Under the pieces are notes generated by a model. The model was not told where the DNA came from. It did no database searches and was given only the letters and a program-made list of their open reading frames with translations. Position numbers and translations under genes: made by a program. Source: Erpobdella octoculata (Eukaryota; Annelida; Clitellata; Hirudinida; Erpobdellidae). Taken from it: DNA of 64,000 nucleotides. Each line of letters starts with the position of its first letter. Within the stretch, counting starts at the first letter, position 1. Where the stretch lies: NCBI GenBank assembly GCA_963978895.1, contig OZ022242.1, positions 30,560,631-30,624,630 on the forward strand, read 5' to 3'. Of this stretch, positions 21,642 through 33,772 are shown piece after piece.

Positions 21642-23529
21642 GGGGAAAGTAGTACCAAATGGCCACACAATTTTACACTTTTATTCAAATCAATCATACA
21701 AAAAAACTATAAGTGATAGAAATAAAAAATTTTCACATAATTAAAGCAAAAACATTCCACTACTGAAAACCGGTCATTAAAACTTTGCAAATTATAACAA
21801 TTTTATAAAAAACGATAAATAACGCAACCTCTTCCAAAATTTCTGGCTGGCCATTCAGTACAACCTGGTAGTATTGAATAGCCACCCCCAAGTACTCAAT
21901 GGCCACTCATGCAATTTTTATTATAGAAGACACAATTCTCAACAAATGGTAAGCCAAAATATTTTATTTCACAGAAAAATCTTTATTAATGTTAATTAAA
22001 AAATAAAAAAATTTTTTTGTCATATTATTGAAAAGTTGTAGCCTCTAAACCAAGACTATATGCTGAAAAGTCATAAAAAAAAATTTATATGTCCATTTCT
22101 GCGCTTAGATTTTTGAAGGATTGGATCTCCTAGTTTTACAACAATCTGATCCATATCAGCCTCACAAATCTCTTTATCTTTAGATAAAAATTTGGCCTCT
22201 TCGGTGTCTTTATCTTTGTATACAAATTTCAAAAAATCAGCCGAAACTTTATCCTCTTTTACTTCAACAATTTTGCCTACATAATAGGTTTTTGAGTCAA
22301 AAACATATTCATAAAGACACCCATCCCCTATTTCTATCTTGGCGCTGTCAATGCTAAAATGAGGATCTTTACTGGTGAGCATATTTTTGAATGTTGATTT
22401 CCCGTCAGGCTCGATGTCTGGGAAGCTTTTAGAAATATCCCTTCTTGCTGCAAGTTTTGATGTTTTTAACTTGCATCTCCTCAAATCTCTTTCTGTCCTT
22501 TCTTTCTGCAAAACATTCTTTACAGGAGTATCTGTCAATATGGTAGAAGACAGTTTCTTCCAACCCCCACCTCGTTTGCGAGCTGCAGCTTTCGGAAAAG
22601 GGCGGATCATCTGAAGCGTTGCCGATAACTCTGATCCAGGGTTCGACAACGACCATAGAGCTGTTGGGAGTTTGAACTTCTTTTTTAGTCACTCAACCCA
22701 TAACCCATTTTTGAGGCATGTATTAAATACTCTTTCAACCTAAGCTCTTCTTCTGATCTGAAAACTTTCATCGATGATTGAGAATAAGCTTTACTTTCAA
22801 AACTATCTCCTCTGCGAATTGCATCCAGTCTAGCCTCGGTGATGTTCTACTCACTTGGTGCTTCTCAGTTGCAGATTTAACTGGCAAGCAAGCTTTCAAA
22901 ACATCTTCTACTGCTCTTTACATGTTTTTTGGGATCATCCCCCCTTCACAGCTGTAGATAGTCTGTTTCTCATTCTGAAACATAACCATAACAACATTAA
23001 GTAGTGATTAATATGTATATGTCTTCAATATATTAAACAATTTCATTATATTACATTAACATTTTGATCAATAATGAACCTAAACACATTTATAAAAATT
23101 TAAACATTCAGCAATACTTAAAAACTATGGTCATTCAGTACGACCTTACAGTGGCCATTTAGTACGAACCGAGATGTACGAGCATTTTAGTCTGCTACGA
23201 GCAAAATAATAATTTTTGACATCCAAACTTTAGATTAAAATATTATTCAAACATCTCTTTATTTACTAAAAAAATCTTACAAAATATAACCTTCAATATT
23301 TGATAAGAATAGAATAGTTCTGACCTGACTCGTTTTCACTTTTTCTTCCGAAAAACCAAAAAGCTATATAAATGCCAAACAAAATACACGAGACACAAAA
23401 GAACAACACTGAACAAAGAGTTCATATATAAACGCATTTTAAAAAAGAGATGGGCGTAAAAAATAATTTAACAAATGAGAAAATCTCAGTGGCCGTTCTG
23501 TACAGTGGCCATTCAGTCCGGTTCTCCCC
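21642..23529 (-). mobile_element. pogo-like (Tc1/mariner) element, internally deleted
   Basis: Flanked by a TA duplication, with copy A giving the empty site (CATTTAGTATC). The termini are imperfect inverted repeats, GGGGA then an inner AATGGCCAC block (25 bp, about 18 matching). Subterminal repeats of GGCCATTCAGTAC type occur several times near both ends (for example 21845, 23128, 23507). The 1888 bp contain only the two ends of a pogo-family transposase gene, so the element is non-autonomous. Confidence 0.85.
22071..22973 (-). pseudogene. pogo-like transposase, catalytic core deleted
   Basis: The minus strand starts MRNRLSTAVKG near 22973. After frame breaks it shows AVEDVLKACLPVKSATEKHQ and EEELRLKEYLIHASKMGYGL, which are the N-terminal helix-turn-helix and the start of the CENP-B-type domain in pogo transposases. 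The frame then jumps to IRPFPKAAARKRGGG and STILTDTPVKN, the C-terminal tail of the same family. That tail continues open to a stop at 22071 with a GDGCLYEYVFDSKTYYVGKI module. The whole DDE catalytic region between them is missing. Confidence 0.78.
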
Positions 23530-24569
23530 TAGTATCTAAGAACAAGGGGCAGTTTGATCTACAGATCAACGTATCTCATATCGGTAAAGATCAAAGAGCC
23601 CTATGACATGGAGCATACTATAAATGGCGATATCTCATCAAAAAATGTTGCTTGAGAATTCAAAATTGCAATAAAATAAGCTTTAGATATACGTTTATAC
23701 AATGCAAAATCAATTTTTCCCAAAAATATTTATCTAATTTGTAATTACAGACACTCAACTGTTGTGAAAATTTACTTTTCTCCGGTCAAAACAAACTTTC
23801 GTTTTTTTTTTCAACTTCCAACGGCGGATTGTTTAAAAGAAAATAAGACTAAAATTGGAAAAAAAAACAATTAAAGACCATAAACAATTATGCATTGCAT
23901 TTTTATTTAGAATTTATTACATTATTGCCAAAAGATCAATGTGCCCCAGAGATCAAAAAGCCCTCATCTCCCATACATTTGGAAAGAAAGTGTTTTAATT
24001 TTATCTTTTAATTCCGAACAATTTATATGAAACCACTTTATTATAAGTGTGATAAACTGTTCCTTACTTATCCTCACATTAGGTCAAATCAGATCACATT
24101 ACAATAATTTAGGGGGTCACTTGGTGGAGCAAAGGACGGTTTAAAGAATTTTCCGGATTTTATTTTGGGAAAAATCGGTAAGAAATGTGTATTGAAAAGT
24201 TTGGAAAAAATTAATTTGAGAAAAATTGTAAAAGGTTTTGGAGAAATTTTAGAATGTGTGGTTTTTGAAACATTTACCCCACGCTGTTGTTAAAATAACG
24301 GTCCTGCATCATATTGCATTGATTGCTCCCTTGCAACATGTAAAAGAAAAAGTTAATTTAAAAATTAAAATTATTTCTTCAATAAAATAATTTTTTTTTA
24401 TATTAACCGACAAACACATTTCAATAGCTATAAGGTTTTGTGGTGGATTCAAAATTGACATCAAAATCACTTTTAATTTGTATCAAACCAAGATGTTACA
24501 ACATTTCTAATTTTTGTTTTATCATCTGCACCGAAATTTTGATTTATTTTTTTCTTCAAATCTGTGAAG

Positions 24570-24860
24570 GCAAACGGGCAGCAAACGAAAGAAAACAACG
24601 ACGCGTCCGTACAACATTTTCGATTGTTCAGTTGGAAGAATTGGAAAGAATCTTTCGATTGACGCATTACCCTGACATCTTCTGCAGAGAAGAACTTGCC
24701 AAATCTGTTCAGCTAGCAGAAGCCAGAGTTCAACAAACAATGAAAATTTTTGATATGAAGTTAAATTATTTCTGCTTGATAGGTTTGGTTCGAAAACAGA
24801 AGAGCAAAATGGCGCAAAAACCAGAAACAAAAACTTACCATCTCTACACGATCTACATGA
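24570..24860 (+). pseudogene. Paired-class homeobox, broken copy B
   Basis: This matches the two homeobox exons of copy A. The first (24570-24732) encodes RRVRTTF ... YPDIF ... EARV, with one leucine-to-valine change (KSLQL to KSVQL). A deletion starts inside the last codon, removing the CAG|GT donor and most of the intron. The acceptor (TTGATAG) and second exon survive at 24783-24860, but CAA has become GAA, turning homeodomain Q50 into E. Without a donor the reading frame passes into former intron and out of frame. The copy is therefore a pseudogene unless rescued by an unseen splice site. Confidence 0.85.
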
Positions 24861-24980
24861 AATTATTCTTTATGAAATTAATTTGTAATTTTGTTTATGG
24901 TTCTTGTTAAATTAAGTCATTTACCTATTTAATTACTACAAATAAAAACATTGCAAAAAAAAGAAGAAAGTGTCGATCAC

Positions 24981-27900
24981 TTATGGAAAACATTTTTTAA
25001 GTTTATCGATGGTCGCTTGACCCATGGTTGACAAATCGAACTGATAAAAAGGTCCGTCGACATTGAATTCACCAGAATTTTTGAGCACTTCAACAACTTT
25101 GCCGAGAATTTCAACATCCTTAACGCTGTTCAGTTTTCTCTGTAACTCGCAAACTTCCCAATCCTCTTCGTCTTTGACTTCGACATCTGAGTAATCATCA
25201 CCGACATTCGATGAGCAGTTATCCGTCTGAATATCGTCCGAGGTTTTCTCGAACTGCAGCGAAGTAGGAACAGGAATCGGTTCGATGTTGATTATATTCG
25301 ACAACTTGAGTGGAGTCGAGGTGAGTATATTTGAAGTTGACGAAAGAAGTGTCGTTGAAAACTCCTGCGTCAGATTGCTGCCAACCTGCAGTGATTCATT
25401 TACGTTTGAAGTACCGACAGTCACGCAAGGCCTGTCAACCGTTTCCACTCGACAGTCATTGTTTATGACGTTCCTGTTAAATGTTCTTCCGCTGTTGTAC
25501 AAGGCCTCGTCGATTTTAGTTCGTCTTTGAATTTCAACTTCGTCAGTTTGGCGCGTGGAGTTTACAGAAGTTTGGAAAGTTATCAGTTTGTCTGTTGTTT
25601 CTTTGTTCCTATTTTTCGGAGGCCTTCCGCGTTTTCTTTTTTCTTTGGGCGGAAGCATTGGAAACGGAGCTGTTGTACTACTCTTTACAAAAGAAGTTGC
25701 TGTACTACTCTTTACAAAAGGAGTTGTAATACTCTTTACAAAATCATCATCAGACTTACTACCTGTTATTTTTCTTATTTTTTTCGGTGGTTTTGATCCC
25801 GAAGATTTAAATTGAAGACCTTTCAGATTTTTAGTAACGACAGGATTGATAGGTTTTGCAGTTGAGCTCGAAGAAGCAGATTTTGGAGGTCTGCCTCTCT
25901 TTCTTTTCTGCGGAGCCTGAGGAACGTGTGCAGCAGTTTCTTTGAGATGCTCTGGTTCTACCAGAATAACTTCGTCATCATCATCATCGTCGTCATCTTC
26001 ATAATCCGTAGAACCACTGTCATCCTCGTCGTTAGGCGCGACGAAAAAGTTAGGGATGCTCACGTTGCAGACGAGTGGAGAATAATACAGGTTGTTGTAA
26101 GCGCTTGGTGGAATTATTGAATTGATTTGATCGTCAGAAGTGAATGTTATCGTTTTACGACCGTTTCTCGTTCCCAGGGATGGTCCAACGTGAAAGAATG
26201 AATTAGATAGAGCCGAAGTAGGTTTGTTATTTTTCGGATATTTAATTGAGTCGTTTTCTTGAATTTTTTTAGGTCTTCCAGGTCTTCTTTTTTCAGTCAC
26301 CGCCGGAATTGTCACGTCTTTTTTGGGACTTGAAAAAGGATCGAAAAAAACATTTTCGACTGACGATGTTCCACTTTTTGATAGCTCGTCGTCATCATAG
26401 TTTTTCATCCATTCCGCAGGACTTGTTCCCCTGATTCCCCTCATCCTGGTTAAACTTATTCCTCTAACTTGCTTTTTCTTGGTTAAATACTTTTTTGTTT
26501 TTCCTTTCTTGTTCATTTTTTCTGAGGTGTCGTCTTCGCTATTTTCAAGCTCGAAATAAATGTTATCCTCTCTCGCGAATCTGACTTTCTTTTTCTCAGT
26601 TTGGTTGCGTCTCTGGCTGAAATAAGAAGTGCTATGACAACCACTTGCTTGCAAACCCTGAGTTGACGGAGAGTCAAAGAATGTAAAATCTTGTGATAAC
26701 TTTTCTGGAGTCGGTCTATAACGGCGTGCAAGAGCAGATTTCTTGGGGCTTGGAGAAATTGGGTTGATAATTGGTTGACTTTTGATCGCTTCTGGAGAAG
26801 ATTGTTTTGTAGGCTTGGATTTTCTACCACGTGGTCTCCCAACTTTGTTTTTTACTGGAACTACTGGAGAGTCCCTGAAATAATTGAATAAAAATTCAAA
26901 TAACAAAAATAATTTTTACCAGATTTAACAAGATTTCCATTTTACAAAATTGTCAGGACCTCTAATATTAAAGTGAAGCTATCCTTTCTTATACAGCATT
27001 ACAGTAACACCTCAAACTACGTGGAGTTCAAATGACGCGGTTCTTGATTATTACAAAAATATGTATTAGATTCCCGTGTCTAAAAAAAGTTTACAGCTGT
27101 ATATTTGCAAAAATATGAAAACGTTTAAGAATAAACGGATAAATACACAATGCACACATAAACTATTTTTCTCCTGCTGTGATACGCATTGAACGCGTTT
27201 CGCCTGAATTTACGTGCACGAATCTACTGTATACGTGTTTTTTAAAGACGAGGTAATTCTTTCTGCTGCACCTATTTGAGTGTATGCTTATTTTGTATTT
27301 ATGTGTAAAGTAAGTCGTACCCAACCCTCTCCCGGGCCCCCAGTAACTGACTGTCTCCCCGGACCCCGGTTTATGCAAAGTTGATACACAAATTTATTTG
27401 ATCAATTATAGTTTGATAGCCTATAAATAAAATTATGTTATGTAATTAACTACTTAAGAGTTCTGTTCAAGTTTTCCATAATTTGTCATTAATGATAATT
27501 CCATATGTTGTAAAGCAATTACAAACATAATTATTATTGACTAGACATATAAACATGTTTGATTTCAGGTCTATATAAAGTTGTATTCAAAAACTGCAAC
27601 ATTAAATCATAACAAAATCATAAGTTCTTCCTTGGTTTGGTAGCAGCAAAATCATCAATAATGTTATCATAGTCTCACTACTTTACTATTTCACCTTCCA
27701 TGGTCAAAACTGCAAGAAAATTGAGTTTTTCTTGACCCATTGTCAGTGGCGCAGCCAGTGGGAACGGGGAGAACAGACCCCCGAAAACTTACAAAAGTTG
27801 ATTTTGAAGTGACGCGCGTTCCCGTGTATTTGGGTTGTTTTTCAATTCTTTCCTCGATCTATATTCTCTATTAGTTCTCTAATATTTTGTGCGCTCTGCA

Positions 27901-30900
27901 CATCTCCATTGTTACGTAATTTCTTTTGTGTCGATGCACCACACTTTCTTATTGGCTGACCCCGTTCAGGCTAGTTTTATATAAACTCACGCTGGAAAGC
28001 CAAATAGTCGAATGCCCCATTGGCAGAGCGGCCACATGCCGCAGTTGATGTTCTGCAACATTGCGAGGATTCCATCTATCTGCAGATAAATACGCTACTA
28101 AAACTCTTCATCACGTTCCCCCTTTCTTCCGCGACAGCCGAGAGATCCTTCTCAACTCTGCGCAGACTCAAATCTTTTCTACGCACCACAATGGGCCAGG
28201 CAAGACTGAATAGGCTTGCCCAGATTACTATTAATCGCGACTTTTACATTAATGAAAAAGCCGGCATCAACAATTTTTCGCAGAAAAAACTTCGGCTGAA
28301 TTTGATATTGTAATGTACTTTTTCATTTCAAATGTTTTATGGTTTGTTATTACTAATTATTACTGAATCTGTCGTTTAACCTTGATTTTGTGGGTCGTAC
28401 ATTTTTCAGAAAACTCCTTATTAATCAGTTTCTCTTCTGGCCCCCCCAAAATTTCTGGCTGCGCTCCTGCCCATTGTTGACCTAAGATAATTCTTGACTC
28501 TCTTTAGGGTAGAAAATGAATGTTCGCCCGAATAGTTGGATGCAGGTGTGCAAAGAAATATTCAAACGTTTGAATATATCGATATAAGAGAGTTTGATTT
28601 TATGATTTTGGATGCTCAATTATATTAAAACAATTTGAAATAAATTAAATATTAATTTATATTATTGCTTTACCAAAACGGGAATTAAAAACACAAAATT
28701 CAAATAAAAGAAATGGTATACAAAACTAAAGCTTTGGAGGCCAGGGCCCAGGGAGCGCCATAAGAAAAATAAAGTCGTAAAAACTAATGCTTTAGATGAC
28801 TTTACTTTTCTTTCTTTTATTTTTCTTTCTTTTTTCTTGTAGCGCTCCTGGCCTCGTGGCGCCTATAGGCTGCAGCCTATGTTGCTTATGCCTAAATCCG
28901 CCGCTGAACAAGAAGGTATTACTGTATACGGTTATCAATGAATCAAACCGTGTAATTATCAGGGACGCCATTTTAGCAAAACCATGACTTGCAAGAAGTT
29001 GAAATGGAAAAAAGGTTTCGAAATTTATTTCCATAACGGTAAAATGTTCTTCCCAAAAAATTTGATGACCGGGAGAAGGTAGTCGTAGGTATTTTTATGA
29101 ATAAATTTGCAAAAACTTCCATACTATTTCCTGCAAGTCATTGGTACTTCTTATAAAAATTTTACCAACATTATTTAACAGTCTAAGATGGTCCACTCCA
29201 TCGTCAGAGGGCCCACTTCATTTTCATGGAGTCCCATTTCAACGTCAGGGAGCCCGCTTTAAAGTCAGGGGACTACCACCCCCTCCCCCTAAATGAAGTC
29301 CCTGGTAATTATTCAAGATATACATACATTGATAGAAATCCATGCAAAAATATGCTCAGATTATTAAAAATATTTTCAAATTTTATTTTCAACTTTTGCA
29401 GATTACCATGCAAATGGGATTTTTCAGAAACCAAACTTTAAACTACTTTAAAGCTTACTTGAATCTGGAGCGCGCCGCATTATTGGCATGATAAGGTGTA
29501 CATTGTAGTGTTTCGCTTCGATTGATAGATCCACTGAAACCGCTATCTTCTAACCTTGTTCTGTTTATCTGCTTCAAACAGTGTCTTCGTTTTTACAAAC
29601 AAATTGTATTTATAAAAAAATAAAATGTCTGAAATGAAAAGTTATACATGAACAGTTGTTGTAGCGGGTCGTGGAGGAGCGATGGTTTGAGGATGAAGCT
29701 TGCAGCACTTGGCACAACAGCTGAGAACACCACCGCAGTTGCTCAATTGTACCTGATTTGCAACCAAAACAATAGTTATTTTAATGATAATAATCAACAT
29801 ACATAATTTCCTATGTCTGTGTGTATGTTGGATCTATTGTTCAAAAGAAAACAGTGCAGGTTATTGAAGCTGTCCTACAAAGGCATGGCATGAAATTTGG
29901 TGATTTTAATTAGCTTGAACCAGGTTCGACCCAAAGCATTAAACATTTTTTGATATTTCTGAGCAAGTATGTCAAATTACCACTGATTTGAAAAAAACTT
30001 TTATAATAATGGTAGAAAAGAAAAAAGTTTTTCTATTTAATAATATCGGACAGTTCAATAATAGCTTAAAACCCCGTCAAAATTCTTGGTCTTATTACTG
30101 GAAGTAAAATTTTTTATAAGTGTCTTGACTGTATTATTTCATATGATCCAAATGACTATATTGAATTTATTGTCAAATTTGTACAGGCGCATTGTCTTTC
30201 TAATAATTAGTGCTTTTATAATGCTTCTTTGAACTTTTAACCCAAAAAAGAATTTGTTAAATGGAACGCAATTGATAGTCCGACGTCTATTTCAAAATTG
30301 CATTAAAGCTGAAATTATTACAGGAAGTAATGAAGGCGAAGAAATTTGTCTGCCTCGAATTAATTAAGGTCTAAGGTGTTGCTTACTCAATTTTTTGAGC
30401 GAAAGGACATTGCCATTCAGAATGAAACGCCGACGACTTCCAGTAATGTTAGCTTTCGCAATGACAATTAATAAGAGTCAAGGATAGTCTTTTAATCACG
30501 TTGGTGTATATCTTCCTGAGCCAGTCTTTGGACATGGTCAATTGTATGTAGCATTATATCACGAAAATAGAATTTTTACAAAAAACATTGTTATCAAAGA
30601 AATCCTTAACTGAATAAATACATAACAATTAATATTGAATTAGCCGATTATTCTATCCATTATCAACTAATCCCGGAAAGAACAGGTATTATCGATGTCT
30701 GTATGCATGTATGTTTGCACTTTTGTATAATACGACTGTCAGTAGAATCAGCTGTTGATAAAATGGGTGCGTACAGGCGTGTAGTAAAAGTTAATTATGC
30801 AATTGTGCACTGTCAGTCCTAAAGATCAAAAATGTGTTTGCCTACCTATAATTATTATTACACAAAAGATTTTATTGGCAGATTTACATCAAACATTAGA

Positions 30901-32828
30901 ATGAATTTATTTGCAAAACGATAGCATTGCAAAATATTAAAGCAAGACCGACAGTGAAGTTAATTTATGAAATGTAAAAAGGTGGTGCTGCAATCGTAAA
31001 ATATTAAAAAAAAACTCCGTCATTTTTGACGGGCTATCTGGAGTACGTAACTTAATTACTATCATCAATGTTGATATATGATTCTCAAACCACTTAGCAT
31101 TGTAAACCTGTGGAGTCATCTAGAGACAATCGCAAATTTCAGAAAACTGGAAAAAGCACATTTTTATCACTTTGACATTAAAAGTTAAACTTGAATTGCT
31201 TACAAACTGACAATTAAAAGCTAAAAAGACGTTTTGTTTAATGACAGTTTTATTGTATAGAGAAAAACTTAAGGCTACGCAATGCTCCGGGGAACGGAGA
31301 TTCCTCCCCCGGCTAATTGTCCGAATCTGGTGGGGTCGGTGGGAGATAACACTCCCTGCACCCGGTTCGTACGTCTATGATCTTTATAACATATTAAATC
31401 ACTTACATTTTTGGGCCCTCAATAGCCTGGGGCACCCCTCCTACCGAGGATTTTGGGTGTGGTAACAACTGCACAGTCACTAAGCAAAATCTTAATCTTA
31501 ATTTTGTCTTGAACAATACTACAGTAATAATAAAAATATATCTGATATTTAGATTATTAAACACACAATACTATCGCTCATCACCAACACCATTAGTATC
31601 ATAATCATAACTATTATCGTAATTATTAATTTTTATTTAAATTATTAAACATACCCCTCCAGCGCTTTCGAGCCAAGTCTTGAATTGTGGATCGACGTTG
31701 ACGAAATTTAATTTCTCGAATCTGACACACTGGATTGATTTCAGAGCATCGAGTACCAAATTGTAAGAAAACTTCAATCGCGTCGGTCCAATCAGATGTG
31801 GAGACTTTCTAAGGTGAATGTCGACTCGTAAAACGAAAGTAGCGTATCCCGTCTGTGATATTACAAAAGGAGGCTCTTTGCAAACTGTAGAGAAAAAGAT
31901 ATCACTCAAGAGTAACGAGATGCCAATTAGATATTTTAATGACACGGTCCAACGCACGAAATAAATAGCAAATAAAACAAAAATTTTATTACAGACGAGA
32001 AAATTTATTTACAGCAGAGAGCACATCCTTTACTTTGAAAAGAGGAGCCACCAACGGAAGTTCATCTAAGAATGTAAGATAATTTGCATTTTCATGAAAT
32101 GCTAGAAAAGCCTCTTTTGTTTGCTGGATTAATCAAGGTTGACTGTTTAGCATAACGCCCCGCTAACAGCTTTCTAAACTTGACGATAACGAGACAGTTT
32201 GTTAATGACCTTTTTATAGGAATTTCTTTACTAAACATTTTAGCGTCATTGAATCATTAATCATAATGATAATTTTCCCACCTATTTTTGGAACTGCAAA
32301 ACTGTCGTGGAGGCGATACTCAATTTTTTGAATGAAATTTTGAAGTTTGTCATCATCTCCACTGACAGGTTTGAGCCACATCTCCCATTCGTGGGTGTAG
32401 CCCTCCGGTGACACAACGGGTCTTAATTTGGCCGTATGGCCAAGTTCAAGGATGAGTTGAATGCAGTGCTGGAAGTTTAATACAAACTTTTTATTATATT
32501 CGAGTTTAAGAAAACATCTATAGTTATGAAATTGAATATCAACCTTGCAGCTCTTATTTGAATGATTTTTCTTTACATACTGTTGGTTATCAGAGTTTAT
32601 AAATCCATTTGAGCTGTTAGTGGAAATTGCAAGATCGGACAAGGAGGAGGCCGATATACTTTTTCCGTCTGCTTCTGAAAAAACGTTGGTTGATGAAAGC
32701 AAATCATGAGTAACAAAACCAGAATCTTCTTCTGCTGATTCCGAGCTATTCCAATTATAATCCGTTTCAAAAGAGATGGTTCGTTTGTGCGTTTCAACGC
32801 GAGACCAACTCGACATCAAAATACTCAT
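24981..32828 (-). CDS. AF9/ENL-like YEATS-domain protein with AT-hooks
   Basis: This is the super-elongation-complex type reader of acylated histone H3. Visible exons are 32828-32282, 31884-31655 and 26874-24981. The first two splice G|TT into a complete YEATS domain: LELGHTAKLRPVV, EGYTHEW, RLHDSF, CKEPPF, TGYATFVL, RFEKLNF, AGG. The cage residues H-x-S-F and G-Y are kept; the usual EGF is EGY. The last exon is basic, carries four AT-hooks (GRPRGRK, RRPGRPKK, two KRKRGRPPK) and an acidic tract. It ends with the AF9/ENL C-terminal ANC1-homology domain (LQRKLNSVKDVEILGKVVE ... FDLSTM ... LKKCF). A serine/asparagine-rich extension of about 120 residues precedes the YEATS domain. Exon two ends in phase 0 but the last exon needs two bases, so at least one exon in 26875-31654 is unidentified. 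The join between the YEATS exons and the AHD exon is inferred from strand, order and family architecture. Confidence 0.85.
27744..28469 (+). mobile_element. hAT element with 8-bp TSD, internally deleted
   Basis: CAGTGGCGCAGCCAG at the left and CTGGCTGCGCTCCTG at the right form the inverted ends. They are bounded by a perfect 8-bp duplication, CCCATTGT (27736-27743 and 28470-28477). Inside, on the plus strand at 28020-28313, is the transposase dimerisation region (FPLSSATAERSFSTLRRLKSF ... MGQARLNRLAQI), complete to its stop. The N-terminal and catalytic parts are missing. It lies in an AF9/ENL intron on the opposite strand. Confidence 0.88.
28020..28313 (+). pseudogene. hAT transposase C-terminal (dimerisation) fragment
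   Basis: About 97 codons with the Dimer_Tnp_hAT signature (SSATAERSFSTLRRLKSFLR, then RLNRLAQITINRDF). It stops at a TAA and is not a complete transposase. The apparent start is simply where the open frame begins. Confidence 0.75.
28740..28906 (-). mobile_element. hAT-like end
   Basis: Read on the minus strand from 28906: CAGCGGCGGATTTAGGCATA, then GCTGCAGCCTATAGGCGCCA. This is a hAT-type TIR with inner GC-rich repeats. A related GGCGCTCC-type motif lies at about 28750, but I could not fix the other end or a target duplication. Confidence 0.5.
29620..31043 (+). mobile_element. HelC, degenerate autonomous Helitron (3' part)
   Basis: A Helitron helicase relic is followed by about 400 bp of non-coding DNA and a hairpin CCGTCATTTTTGACGG at 31017-31033, with CTATCTGGAG before a T. 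The same hairpin-plus-CTAT terminus occurs at 33743-33772 (minus, ending in a clean CTAG) and near 46484-46515. The sequence around 30775-30830 (GTGTAGTAAAAGTTAATTAT) is shared with 46060-46110. The 5' end is not identified; the boundary at 29620 is only approximate. Confidence 0.6.
30241..30615 (+). pseudogene. Helitron PIF1-like helicase C-terminus
   Basis: Translation in slightly broken frames gives NGTQLIVRRLFQNCIKAEII, then RRRLPVMLAFAMTINKSQG, a stop in place of a glutamine codon, and VYLPEPVFGHGQLYVALY ending KEILN. These are the last helicase motifs of Helitron Rep-Hel proteins (family form: MTINKSQGQTF, LPxPVFSHGQLYVA). The Rep domain is not visible. It lies antisense inside an AF9/ENL intron. 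Confidence 0.85.
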
Positions 32829-33742
32829 TTTTATCTAAAGTTTCCCGCTTCAATATTAAAACAATATAAATTTCATCCTGCGACAACTTCGCTAATTGAT
32901 GTTAATTAAAAATAATACAAAAACACAACTATAACTTTTTAATCCGCTGTGCTAACGAGAAGTTTTAAGAAGATTACCGCACATATTTCTGACGTACGAA
33001 AATAAACAGCAAGGTGCTTTGAAAGCTTTGGCCTGTCTGCCTGGTCAATAAATATATATCTGGGCTACGATTGGTCAGTTCGTGTTGTAAACTTCCTGCT
33101 GTGATGTTTTAAACCCTGAAGGACTGATGAATAACTGAATAGAGTACGAAGTTAATGAATATTTACATAATATGTTTCTGGATGAAGCAAATGTGACAAG
33201 TCTGAATCTTGTTATAATGAAGTTTTAAAATGTCGTCATCTATGTATAGTATAAAAGCGTTTAATTCAGTTTGCACCGATCTGGAACCATGTTAAAGCTG
33301 AGAGTACTTAATAACTTAAGCAATATGAATAACTTATTATATAATTTAGTTCAACATGTAGTTGTAGCAAGTAGTTTAAGAAAGTTTATAATGAAATATG
33401 AATTGATTTTGCACGATATGTTAATTACTTTGTAATAAAATCAATGTAATGCAAATTGTTACAAATTATTAGACAAAACGTCATATAACATATTACATAA
33501 ATATTGTTGTATGCCAAATTTTGTTATTATCAACACCAAATGGTATGCAGGTTAAGCTGGATCAAGTCCATTCTTGAAGTCTCTGGCAAATCAGGTTCAC
33601 TGGTTTGGAAAAAAAGTAGTATTCTGCCATTTTATATATGTTATTATGTTTTTATAAGCAGACTGCGCGTTTCATCGTTGCAAATATTTTCATATTGTAA
33701 CCACTTGTAATTATTTTAGTTTTATAACTGTGTCACGTCATA
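32829..33742. other. AF9/ENL upstream region
   Basis: AT-rich, with no other gene. It presumably contains the promoter and 5' UTR of the minus-strand gene. No clear TATA box at a convincing distance. Confidence 0.35.
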
Positions 33743-33772
33743 CTAGAAAATAGCACGTCAAAAATGACGGGT
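33743..33772 (-). mobile_element. HelC 3' terminus
   Basis: On the minus strand: CCCGTCATTTTTGACGTG hairpin, CTATTTT, then CTAG (33746-33743) followed by T. This is a textbook Helitron 3' end belonging to the same family as the helicase relic at 30241. The rest of the element would extend rightward, but its other boundary is not recognisable. Confidence 0.65.

Larger units (their letters stand above)
21160..25041 (+). repeat. Segmental duplication, copy B
   Basis: Second copy of the segment at 1-2447. The two are collinear except for a 1.9-kb pogo-like insertion here (21642-23529) and a deletion of about 440 bp at 24732/24733, corresponding to 1701-2143 of copy A. Copy B runs on seamlessly into the intact AF9/ENL 3' coding end, so this is the parental location of that gene. 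Confidence 0.95.

Noticed and set aside
24440..24910. 156-codon homeobox protein in copy B
   Set aside because: The frame crosses deleted-intron sequence and reads the second exon out of frame; comparison with copy A shows it is a broken gene.
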